This document shows positions 45,951 to 52,913 of a DNA stretch of 52,913 nucleotides, in pieces. The stretch spans positions 1 to 52,913 of the forward strand of contig NZ_VOLR01000027.1 in assembly GCF_007954355.1 (NCBI RefSeq), in the 5' to 3' direction. The DNA comes from Colwellia hornerae. Lineage in GTDB: Bacteria > Pseudomonadota > Gammaproteobacteria > Enterobacterales > Alteromonadaceae. Within the stretch, counting starts at the first letter, position 1. Each line of letters starts with the position of its first letter. The notes beneath the pieces are model-generated. The model saw nothing but the letters and a program-made list of their open reading frames with translations. It did no database searches and was not told the DNA's origin. Position numbers and translations under genes: made by a program.

Positions 45951-46000
45951 TACGAGCTCCTTACGGTTGTAGCCTCATTAGCTGGCTCAGCCAAACACCA
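45951..46000 (-). promoter_or_regulatory. Candidate S6:S18 autoregulatory leader of rpsF
   Basis: The leader just before rpsF can form a hairpin (AGCC with GGCT around 45971-45992, plus a nearby TGGCT/AGCCA pairing at 45983-45993), followed by an unpaired ACCG and the AAGGAG ribosome site (45957-45962). Many bacteria have an S6:S18-binding structure with a conserved CCG in this place; the match here is by eye only. Confidence 0.35.
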
Positions 46001-46105
46001 GAAAGAGGCAAGGAACAAAAAGTTCGGGCTGAATTAAGGTCGCGAAGTGTAGTAAATATAAGCAGCGAAGGCAAGACAAATATAAGTATGCGGGGCAATA
46101 AACAA

Positions 46106-46142
46106 AAAAATCACCAAGAAAGTCACTTCTTCGATGATTTTT
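46106..46142 (-). terminator. Terminator of rnr-rlmB
   Basis: Outer stem aaaaatca (46106-46113) with tgattttt (46135-46142), inner stem aagaa/ttctt (46116-46120 with 46127-46131), followed on the minus strand by a T run. It lies about 53 bases past the rlmB stop. Confidence 0.75.
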
Positions 46143-46194
46143 ATTGAGTTTTTCAGCTACAGAGCGACTTAACCGCCGTTAAGTCATGTAAGTA

Positions 46195-46947
46195 TTATCG
46201 GCGTTGGCGTACGATTTCAAACAAACAAATGCCGGTAGCAACAGAAACATTTAAACTTGAAACACTACCAGCCATAGGTAGTTTAACTAATTGATCACAG
46301 TTTTCACGGGTTAATCGGCGCATACCTTTACCTTCAGCACCCATGACTAATGCCATTGGGCCACTTAATTTCTCATCGTACAAGCAATGATCAGTTTCTC
46401 CTGCTGTACCAATAATCCAAACACCATTGTCTTGCAATTGTTTCATGGTACGTACTAAATTAGTGACTTGTACCAATGGCACAGTTTCAGCTGCACCAAC
46501 AGCAACCTTACGCACTGTTGCGGTTAAACGGGCCGCATTATCTTTTGGAACAATAATAGCCTGTACACCGGCCGCATCTGCATTTCTAAGACACGCGCCA
46601 AGATTATGAGGGTCGGTAACACCATCAAGAATTAATAGAAAGGGCGTTTCATCTTTTTCTTTGGCTTGGGCAAGAATATCAACGAGATCATTTTCGGTAT
46701 AGGTTTTACCCTGAGTAATACGTGCTAAGACGCCTTGATGTTGTTCGCCATCACTTTTTTCATCAAGCACTTTACGACTAACAAGCTGCGTGGAAATCTC
46801 ATACTTTTTTGACAAATTAATGATCGTCATTAATCGTTCATCTTCACGACCTTTCAGTAAAAAAAGCTCAATAAAGCGTTCTGGAGCACGTTTAATTAAT
46901 TCATTAACGGCATGAATGCCAAATACTAATTCGTCTTGTTTTGCCAT
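46195..46947 (-). CDS. rlmB: 23S rRNA (guanosine-2'-O-)-methyltransferase RlmB
   Basis: 250 residues. N-terminal substrate-binding domain (about 1-80, [25 protein letters not shown]) and a SpoU/TrmH knotted methyltransferase domain with the three motifs: [21 protein letters not shown] (motif 1, with catalytic-type Arg), [12 protein letters not shown] (motif 2) and [17 protein letters not shown] (motif 3). It methylates G2251 (E. coli numbering) of the peptidyl-transferase P loop. It follows rnr by 93 bases, the same order as in E. coli. Confidence 0.97.
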   Translation of the reverse strand: MAKQDELVFGIHAVNELIKRAPERFIELFLLKGREDERLMTIINLSKKYEISTQLVSRKVLDEKSDGEQHQGVLARITQGKTYTENDLVDILAQAKEKDETPFLLILDGVTDPHNLGACLRNADAAGVQAIIVPKDNAARLTATVRKVAVGAAETVPLVQVTNLVRTMKQLQDNGVWIIGTAGETDHCLYDEKLSGPMALVMGAEGKGMRRLTRENCDQLVKLPMAGSVSSLNVSVATGICLFEIVRQRR

Positions 46948-47040
46948 GTTATTCTCTTTTCAACTTCTTCTTTAATTTATCTATATCGCGTTACACTGCT
47001 TATCGCCTAACTTTTATTGTTATAACGATACCGACTAATA

Positions 47041-49476
47041 TTATTCAGTCGTTTTACGAGCATTTTTACCTGGACGTTTTTTCCGTGCGGTACGCTTTTT
47101 AGCTTTTGATTTTTCGGTTTTCTTGTCTTTTGGCTTCTTTGGCGCCCCTTTGTCGCTAGTTCCTTTGGGCTTATTAAAACCCTGATCGGCGTTTTTTCTC
47201 AGCCCGGTACTTTTAGTTTTCGATTTACCTTCAGGTTTACCACTACTTTTCGGGGCTTGTTCACCCGACAAAACGAGATCTATTTTTTTCTCATCCAAAT
47301 TTACCGCCGCGACATTAACTTCTAAGACATCGCCAATACGATATTTAGTGCCCGAACGTTCGCCACTCAAACACATGCGAACATCATCAAAGTGATAATA
47401 GTCATGCCCTAAAGAGGTTATATGAATTAAGCCTTCGATATGTAAATCGGTTAAGCGTACAAATAAACCAAAATTAGTAACCGTTGAAATAACACCGGTG
47501 AAGGTATCGCCAACGTGATCTTGCATAAATTCACATTTCAACCAATCAGCAACATCACGCGTCGCATCATCAGCCCGACGTTCGGTCATTGAACAATGCT
47601 CTCCTAGTTCAATAACTTCTTCAGGTGAATATTGGTAAAATCCGGCGTTCGCTTCATTACTTTCGTTAGCGCTTTGTGCTTGTTTTGCCAAAATAGCTTT
47701 AATCACTCGATGAATAACCAAATCTGGATAACGACGAATTGGCGAAGTAAAATGACTATAAGACTCGAGCGCTAAACCAAAGTGTCCTAAATTTTCACTT
47801 TGATAAACGGCTTGGCGCATAGAGCGCAGCAACATAGTTTGGATCAACTCTTGGTCTGGACGACCTTGAACATGGTTTAAAATATTAGCGTAATCAGCAG
47901 GTTCAGGTTGCTCTCGCGTTGGCAAGGCTATGCCGAGTTCAGTTAAATAACTGACAAAGTTTTTATACTTATCTTCACTCGGTTTGTCATGAACACGAAA
48001 TAAGCCCGGCATTTGGTGTTTTTCTACAAATTTTGCCGTTGCCACATTCGCTAACACCATACATTCTTCAATGATTTTATGCGCATCGTTACGAATAAGC
48101 GGCACAATCGATGCTATTTTACGATCACTATTAAACAAAAATAGAGACTCGGAGGTTTCAAAGGCAATGGCACCACGATTAGTTCGCGAGGTCTTTAATG
48201 CTAAATACATTTGATATAAATTTTCTAAATCGCCAACTAATGGCTGATATTGTTCGCGCAACGCTGCTTTCTCGGTTGCGTCTTCACCCGATAGAATTGC
48301 TGCTACTTTGCTATAAGTAAAACGAGCATGTGAGCGCATAACCGCTGAGTAGAACTTACTACCCGACAACTCACCTGACGCACTGATAGTCATTTCACAA
48401 ACCATACATAAACGGTCAACATCAGGGTTTAATGAACACAAGCCGTTAGATAACTTTTCCGGTAACATCGGAATAACTTGGCTAGGAAAATACACTGAAT
48501 TACCACGAGAAATCGCTTCATCGTCAAGCGCTGTACCATTACGTACGTAGTAACTTACGTCGGCTATAGCCACCCATAAACGCCAGCCACCCGATTCTTC
48601 AGGCTGACAGTAAACAGCATCATCAAAATCTCTAGCGTCTTCGCCATCTATAGTGACTAACGGTAAGTCACGTAAGTCAACGCGTGAAATTTTTGCTTCG
48701 TCTTCCACTTCGTCTGCTATTGTGGCAACTTCTTCAATGACAGCAGCCGACCATTCGTGTGGTAAATCATGTTCACGTAGAGCAATGTCAATTTCCATGC
48801 CTGGTGCTAAATGGTCACCTAAGACTTCAATCACTTCACCTACGGCATTATTGCGTTTTGATGGGCGATGCAAAACATTGACCACCACCATTTGTCCGTG
48901 GCGTGCACCAAGCTTACTTTCGGGTTCAATCAGAATATCTTGTTTAATACGGGCATCGTCTGGCACGATATAAGCGATACCATGTTCAACATAGAAGCGG
49001 CCAACAATACCGGCTTTACGCGGCTCGATGACTTCAATTATTTTAATTTCTTGTCGGCCTTTACGATCGGTACGATCGACTAAAATAGCGCTAACAATAT
49101 CACCATGGAATACCCGCTGCATTTCATAGGATGAAATATAAAAATCTTTGCCAGGCTTCTCACCTTTAGCAATGTCAGGTATAAAAAAGCCAAAACCATC
49201 ACGATGACCGGTAACTTTACCTGTGATCAAACTATTTTTGGCTGGAATGACATATTGCTTAAGTTTATTGAAAACAAGCTGACCTGCATTTTCCATAGCA
49301 CGCAAACGTCGTTTTACGCCAACATGATGAGTTTCATCATGATAATTCAAAGCTTTGCATATCGCTTTAAAATTAAGTGGCACAGCAGAGTTTTCTATTA
49401 CTGATAATAGTAATTCTCGACTCGCCACTGGATTGTCGTATTTTTGTGCTTCGCGTTTTTGATGAGGATCTTTCAG
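47041..49476 (-). CDS. rnr: Ribonuclease R, probable non-AUG start
   Basis: About 811 residues if started at CTG 49476. Winged-helix N-terminus, two cold-shock domains (about 85-230), RNB catalytic domain (about 260-600, VTIDGEDARDFDDAVYC with the metal-binding Asp cluster), S1 domain (about 655-735) and a Lys-rich tail of about 70 residues. It is a 3'-5' exonuclease that degrades structured RNA. The first standard start is GTG 49428, but the 16 codons above it (DPHQKREAQKYDNP) align with the E. coli N-terminus DPFQEREAEKYANP, so the true start lies upstream; in that stretch only CTG 49476 or ATT 49494 are available before an in-frame stop at 49498-49500. Confidence 0.95.
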   Translation of the reverse strand: MKDPHQKREAQKYDNPVASRELLLSVIENSAVPLNFKAICKALNYHDETHHVGVKRRLRAMENAGQLVFNKLKQYVIPAKNSLITGKVTGHRDGFGFFIPDIAKGEKPGKDFYISSYEMQRVFHGDIVSAILVDRTDRKGRQEIKIIEVIEPRKAGIVGRFYVEHGIAYIVPDDARIKQDILIEPESKLGARHGQMVVVNVLHRPSKRNNAVGEVIEVLGDHLAPGMEIDIALREHDLPHEWSAAVIEEVATIADEVEDEAKISRVDLRDLPLVTIDGEDARDFDDAVYCQPEESGGWRLWVAIADVSYYVRNGTALDDEAISRGNSVYFPSQVIPMLPEKLSNGLCSLNPDVDRLCMVCEMTISASGELSGSKFYSAVMRSHARFTYSKVAAILSGEDATEKAALREQYQPLVGDLENLYQMYLALKTSRTNRGAIAFETSESLFLFNSDRKIASIVPLIRNDAHKIIEECMVLANVATAKFVEKHQMPGLFRVHDKPSEDKYKNFVSYLTELGIALPTREQPEPADYANILNHVQGRPDQELIQTMLLRSMRQAVYQSENLGHFGLALESYSHFTSPIRRYPDLVIHRVIKAILAKQAQSANESNEANAGFYQYSPEEVIELGEHCSMTERRADDATRDVADWLKCEFMQDHVGDTFTGVISTVTNFGLFVRLTDLHIEGLIHITSLGHDYYHFDDVRMCLSGERSGTKYRIGDVLEVNVAAVNLDEKKIDLVLSGEQAPKSSGKPEGKSKTKSTGLRKNADQGFNKPKGTSDKGAPKKPKDKKTEKSKAKKRTARKKRPGKNARKTTE

Positions 49477-49508
49477 GGGATAAACTCGATTAATGTGTTA
49501 ATGCAGCA

Positions 49509-49537
49509 ATTATATACCTATACCCGTTACCATTCAA
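49509..49537 (-). promoter_or_regulatory. Sigma-70 promoter of rnr-rlmB
   Basis: On the minus strand TTGAAT (49532-49537) and a perfect TATAAT (49509-49514) are separated by exactly 17 bases. Transcription would start near 49502, leaving a leader of about 26 bases to the CTG at 49476. This rules out an rnr start further upstream. Confidence 0.75.
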
Positions 49538-49721
49538 AGCGTTGGTTTTCAGTGGTAATTAAAAACGATGTCGATAGACATTAATTTTATCGGATGATGA
49601 TGCTATTTTAAAATTTAATAACGCGACAAAAATCGTTTAGGTCCTCGTTAACCAAGGAGTTTATTAGCCAAAGCTATTAAAATAGTAATGCGATAAAAAA
49701 TATTATCATATAAGAAACAGC

Positions 49722-50339
49722 TTAAAATTTACCTTCTTTGGCTGAATTAACGACATGCTCTGGCATTTTATCTGCCAACGCTGATAATATTTTTGTAATT
49801 TGCTGATGAATTTTTTTATCATCGGTAACCGAGTGATGAAGTTGTGCATATAACTCTGGGTAGTCTAATGGACTACCATAACCTTGTGCATAGATATCGG
49901 CCAGACGCATCTGTGCTTTTAAATTATTGACTGCCGCCGCTTCTCTAAGGTAAAAGATTGCCTTTTCTACATCAACTTGCATAAATTTACCGGTATGGTA
50001 GTAACGCCCCAGTTGTTCAAGTGCTTCAGGTAAGGCTTGGTCTGCAGCATTTTTCATAAAGTGAAGCCCAAGCGGTACATCTTTTTTTACACAGACACCA
50101 TACGCCAGCATATCCCCCCAAAGAAATTGGTACGAAGGATATTCTGATTTTGTAGCTCGTGCTTCAATATCTTGTACGAGCTGGCATTCATCGAGCACAA
50201 CTTGGCCTAAATGTTTATTTTCTTTGATTAATCCCAAAAGCTGGTTATCAGTATAAATTTGCACAGCTTCAAGTTTTTGACCATAGCTGGCATGACTGAT
50301 AAAGCATAACAAAGTTAAAATTAATAATAAAAATCGCAT
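49722..50339 (-). CDS. motX: Sodium-type flagellar motor protein MotX
   Basis: 205 residues. Signal peptide at 1-20 (MRFLLLILTLLCFISHASYG), then the MotX pattern: EAVQIYTDNQLLGLIKENKHL, DECQLVQDIEARA, YQFLWGDMLAYGVC and Sel1-like repeats (about 75-160; ALEQLGRYYHTGKF, AIFYLREAAAVNN), YGSPLDYPELYAQL and VTDDKK. MotX with MotY forms the T-ring that holds the PomAB stator in Na+-driven polar flagella. MotY and the stator are not in the window. It lies downstream of nothing flagellar; the promoter has a sigma-28 form. Confidence 0.93.
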   Translation of the reverse strand: MRFLLLILTLLCFISHASYGQKLEAVQIYTDNQLLGLIKENKHLGQVVLDECQLVQDIEARATKSEYPSYQFLWGDMLAYGVCVKKDVPLGLHFMKNAADQALPEALEQLGRYYHTGKFMQVDVEKAIFYLREAAAVNNLKAQMRLADIYAQGYGSPLDYPELYAQLHHSVTDDKKIHQQITKILSALADKMPEHVVNSAKEGKF

Positions 50340-50384
50340 AAATGACTATCCAAAAATTCAAAAATAAATATAAGCATTAGCTTA

Positions 50385-50411
50385 TTATCGGCTGAACATC
50401 AAAAAGGTTAA
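50385..50411 (-). promoter_or_regulatory. Sigma-28 (FliA)-type promoter of motX
   Basis: On the minus strand a perfect GCCGATAA (50385-50392) is preceded by TTAA (50408-50411) with a 15-base spacer; the consensus is TAAA-N15-GCCGATAA. The -10 ends about 45 bases before the motX start. This ties motX to the late flagellar class. Confidence 0.8.
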
Positions 50412-50624
50412 GTGATAAAAACTGACATTTTTTTGTTGCCAACAACTCTATTTATCAATCATTAAAGGTTAAGCAATATTAATACCACTACATTAATTTA
50501 CTTTACCGTTCAATATTTAGCTTTTAGCAAGTATCACCATTTCAAAAGGGGATTTGACTAAGCTCTTGCACAATAGCCCTGAAAAGAACACAATTAAAAC
50601 TGTTTTATACAACAAGAAATATTT

Positions 50625-51635
50625 ATGTCAGAATTAGAAATTGAGCAAATGATCGCCAACTCAAAAGCTAATGAAAACATTGCACTAAAGCTATTTGAAA
50701 TAGAAAAAGAAATACTTGAGAGTAAATCTTGTGAAGAACTCATTCAATGTTTATTGAACTCAATAAAACAAAAGTTTGATATCACCGCTATTACTCTGCT
50801 TTTAGTTGAACCAACACCGATTAGCTATTTATTCAATGAACTATTGCAATCGAATTGGCAACACCGGCATAGCACAAAAATATCTTTAGACCAGTTAAAA
50901 GTTTTTCATCATGACAGTAAACCTTTCCTGACTAATGATTTAGATAGTTTGTCCGCTGTTATACCTAATAATTTACTTATAGAGGCACAATCTATTGCGC
51001 TTATCCCCTTAATACTAGAGGGTCAACTTTTTGGTAGCTTATTATTTTCTGATAGAGATAAAAGTCGCTTTAGTAATAAACTCGGTACCTTTCATTTAGA
51101 GCAACTCGCTACTAAAGTAAGCTTGTGCTTATCCAATGTACTCATTCGAGAACAACTTGAATACATGGCTCATTACGATCGCTTAACCGGTGTAGCTAAT
51201 CGTCGTTTAATGGAAGTTTTTATTGCCGAAGAATTGGTACGACAACAAAGATATGGTGTTCCTTTCTCACTATTATTTATTGATTGTGATGACTTTAAAC
51301 AAGTTAATGATCAGTATGGCCACGATTGTGGTGATAAAGTACTGGCTTATATAGCTGCAAAGTTACAAGGTTTAATACGAGAAAACGATCGCTGCTTTCG
51401 TTACGCAGGCGACGAATTTGTTGTGGTATTGGCGAGCCAAAAACACCAAGAAGCTGAACTAGCAGCACAGCGCTTGAGCCGGTTCTTTGTCAAGAACCCT
51501 ATGCCTTACCAAAATACAGTTTTACCCGTTACAATAACTTGTGGCGTAGCGGCAAGTGACGGTAAACGTTCGATGAGCGAACTGCTGAAAGAGGCTGATA
51601 GCCATTTATATCAACTGAAGAACAATAGACAATAG
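50625..51635 (+). CDS. GAF-domain diguanylate cyclase (GGDEF protein)
   Basis: 336 residues, no membrane segment. An N-terminal helix (about 1-30) and a GAF/DUF484-like sensor region (about 30-175; FDITAITLLLVEP, ALIPLILEGQLFGSLLFSD) precede the GGDEF domain (about 180-335): DRLTGVANRRLMEVF, FIDCDDFKQVNDQYGHDCGDKVL, and the active-site loop in the form AGDEF within RENDRCFRYAGDEF. Ala in the first position is common in active enzymes, and the RxxD inhibitory site is in place, so an active, product-inhibited c-di-GMP synthase is likely. The signal sensed is unknown. The next gene, 25 bases on, encodes the opposing HD-GYP enzyme. Confidence 0.93.
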   Translation: MSELEIEQMIANSKANENIALKLFEIEKEILESKSCEELIQCLLNSIKQKFDITAITLLLVEPTPISYLFNELLQSNWQHRHSTKISLDQLKVFHHDSKPFLTNDLDSLSAVIPNNLLIEAQSIALIPLILEGQLFGSLLFSDRDKSRFSNKLGTFHLEQLATKVSLCLSNVLIREQLEYMAHYDRLTGVANRRLMEVFIAEELVRQQRYGVPFSLLFIDCDDFKQVNDQYGHDCGDKVLAYIAAKLQGLIRENDRCFRYAGDEFVVVLASQKHQEAELAAQRLSRFFVKNPMPYQNTVLPVTITCGVAASDGKRSMSELLKEADSHLYQLKNNRQ

Positions 51636-51660
51636 GTGTTAGTTTAGCGAGTAGATTACT

Positions 51661-52796
51661 ATGATTATTGAAATTGAAATTTCAGCGTTATTAAAAGGGC
51701 ATTATGTTGTTGATATAGCGAAACAACGAGGCGCTTATAACTTAACGACAGCGAGTCATATAAAAAATACTCAGGTTATTGGTAATTTACGCAGTAAAGG
51801 CGTCGAAAGTTTATTAATTGATACCTGTAAAACACTCACCTTTGATGCTAACAATAATATTATTGGTCGAGTCAAAGACACCTTGTCAGCGAATAAAAAA
51901 TCGCCCATTATTTTAGAGATAACTAAAGCTAAAAAACTCTTTAATCAATCTAAAGAAATTCAACGGCAAGTATTTTCAGATGCTCAACGAGGCCGCAATC
52001 TCAACCTAACGCCCATTATTGAAATAACCAATCAAACCATAGATACCGTATTTAAAAATGCGGATGCTTTAGCCTGTGTTATCAACATCAGACAAAAAGA
52101 TGAGTACTTGCTAGAGCATTCAGTCTCGGTTTCAGTATTAATGACCATTTTTGCGCGTTTTTAAAAATAGACAAAAAAATTGTTCAGTTACTTTCAGTTG
52201 GTGCTTTTTTACATGATGTCGGCAAAATTAATGTCCCTGACAGTATTTTAAATAAACCGGGCAAGTTAACCGAGGCTGAATTTACCGTGATGAAAAGCCA
52301 CGTAAACCATTCGATAAAAATAATAGAGTCAACACCTGGTATTTCTGAATTGAGTCTTGAGGTTGCTGTGCTCCACCATGAGAAGCTCAACGGTACTGGC
52401 TACCCTTTCAACATCCCTAAAGAAAAAATCACTAAGTATGGTAGGATGATTGCCATTTGTGACATTTTTGATGCTCTAACGGCTAATCGTTGTTACAAAG
52501 ATGGCTATAGCCATATAAAAGCGTTCAGTATCTTACGAAGCTTGGCGCAAAAAGAACATTTAGATCAGCGTTTAGTCGATTTATTTATAAAATGCATGGG
52601 CGTTTATCCTGTTGGTTCATTAGTCGAATTAAGCTCAAATAAACTGGCTATTGTCGAAAGCAGAAATGACGGTGACCCAACCAATCCTAAAGTACGTTCA
52701 TTCTATAATTCTTTAGATGGCAGTTACGTAATGGCTGAAGATATTGATTTATCAGACAATGAAGACTTTATTGTTCGGGGGATTAGGAGCCTGTAA
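51661..52796 (+). pseudogene. HD-GYP c-di-GMP phosphodiesterase, interrupted by a frameshift
   Basis: The first part (51661-52164) encodes the DUF3391-type N-terminal domain and the start of the HD-GYP domain (EHSVSVSVLMTIFARF) and stops at TAA 52162-52164. The rest continues in the -1 frame: LKIDKKIVQLLSVGAFLHDVGK (HD), LHHEKLNGTGYPFNI (HHExxxGxGYP), and a C-terminal region to 52796. One extra T in the T5 run at 52158-52162 would restore a continuous protein of about 378 residues. Either it is a real one-base deletion, a phase-variable tract, ribosomal slippage or a sequence error. The pairing with the GGDEF gene suggests coordinated c-di-GMP control. The stop abuts an IS element. Confidence 0.88.
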
Positions 52797-52913
52797 CAGA
52801 TTTTGTGTAACTGCCCGTTTTAAATAAAGTCCTTTAAGCGGTCTTCGAATTCAATCATAAATCGATTCAAGGCCGTTTTCCAGTTTCTTATCGGCATCGT
52901 CCATTTCTTGGAT
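52786..52913 (-). mobile_element. End of an IS256-family insertion sequence (partial)
   Basis: The sequence beginning about 52786-52791 (GAGCCTGTAACAG...TTTTGTGTAAC) resembles the ends of IS256-type elements as I recall them, and is followed directly by the tail of an IS256-type transposase. The rest of the element is outside the window, so the terminal repeat cannot be confirmed and the exact end is uncertain. Confidence 0.6.
52820..52913 (-). CDS. IS256-family transposase, C-terminal end (partial)
   Basis: Thirty-one codons run in from the right edge and stop at TAA 52820-52822. The encoded tail KKWTMPIRNWKTALNRFMIE, followed by FEDRLKDFI, has the W-x-(M/R)-P-I-x-N-W and F-E-x-R-(L/I)-K pattern of the C-terminus of IS256 family (transposase mut) DDE enzymes. 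Whether the full transposase is intact cannot be seen. Confidence 0.8.
   Translation of the reverse strand, partial: SKKWTMPIRNWKTALNRFMIEFEDRLKDFI

Noticed and set aside
48653-48973. 106-codon plus-strand frame
   Set aside because: Reverse-strand shadow of the RNase R cold-shock region.

Overview
The window is chromosomal DNA of an AT-rich marine gammaproteobacterium of the order Alteromonadales. Protein character and gene order (MSHA pilus locus next to mreBCD, motX next to rnr, a PEP-CTERM relic) fit a Colwelliaceae-type organism (Colwellia/Thalassotalea group), but I could not run a search, so this is an inference. No rRNA, tRNA, CRISPR or prophage was seen.

Layout. 1-444: three tandem copies of a 152-bp unit, each carrying the 3' end of an unidentified reading frame. 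448-5864 (minus): two small lipoprotein genes and a two-gene RND efflux operon. 6364-7717 (plus): a TerB-like protein and a CvfB-type S1 protein. 7780-10647 (minus): a zinc-uptake unit with a Zur-box-like operator over the promoter, a small CxxC exported protein and a His-rich ZnuD-like TonB-dependent receptor. 10823-21905 (minus): the conserved block mreB-mreC-mreD-maf-rng-yhdP-nitrilase-tldD (transcribed in that order).

22136-43255: a nearly complete MSHA type IV pilus locus, mshI-(pilN-like)-J-K-L-M-N-E-G-F-B-A, then an MshA-like prepilin, mshC-D-O-P and mshQ, all on the minus strand. Two interruptions stand out. A PglL-type O-oligosaccharyltransferase gene lies on the opposite strand between mshA and the next prepilin, suggesting dedicated pilin glycosylation. 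A truncated PEP-CTERM gene with its own terminator lies between mshP and mshQ.

43371-52913: a PLP-dependent ACC deaminase/D-cysteine desulfhydrase-like gene (plus), the ribosomal operon rpsF-priB-rpsR-rplI, the rnr-rlmB pair (rnr appears to start at a non-AUG codon), motX with a sigma-28-type promoter, and a c-di-GMP pair: a GAF-GGDEF cyclase and an HD-GYP phosphodiesterase broken by a one-base frameshift in a T run. The right edge enters an IS256-family element whose end touches the stop codon of the HD-GYP gene.

Functional themes are surface attachment (MSHA pilus, with a c-di-GMP-binding-type MshE), swimming (MotX) and c-di-GMP turnover, embedded in housekeeping genes for cell shape, envelope lipid transport, RNA decay and translation. 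Several start codons are placed by RBS and family length rather than by the longest reading frame; these are noted per gene.
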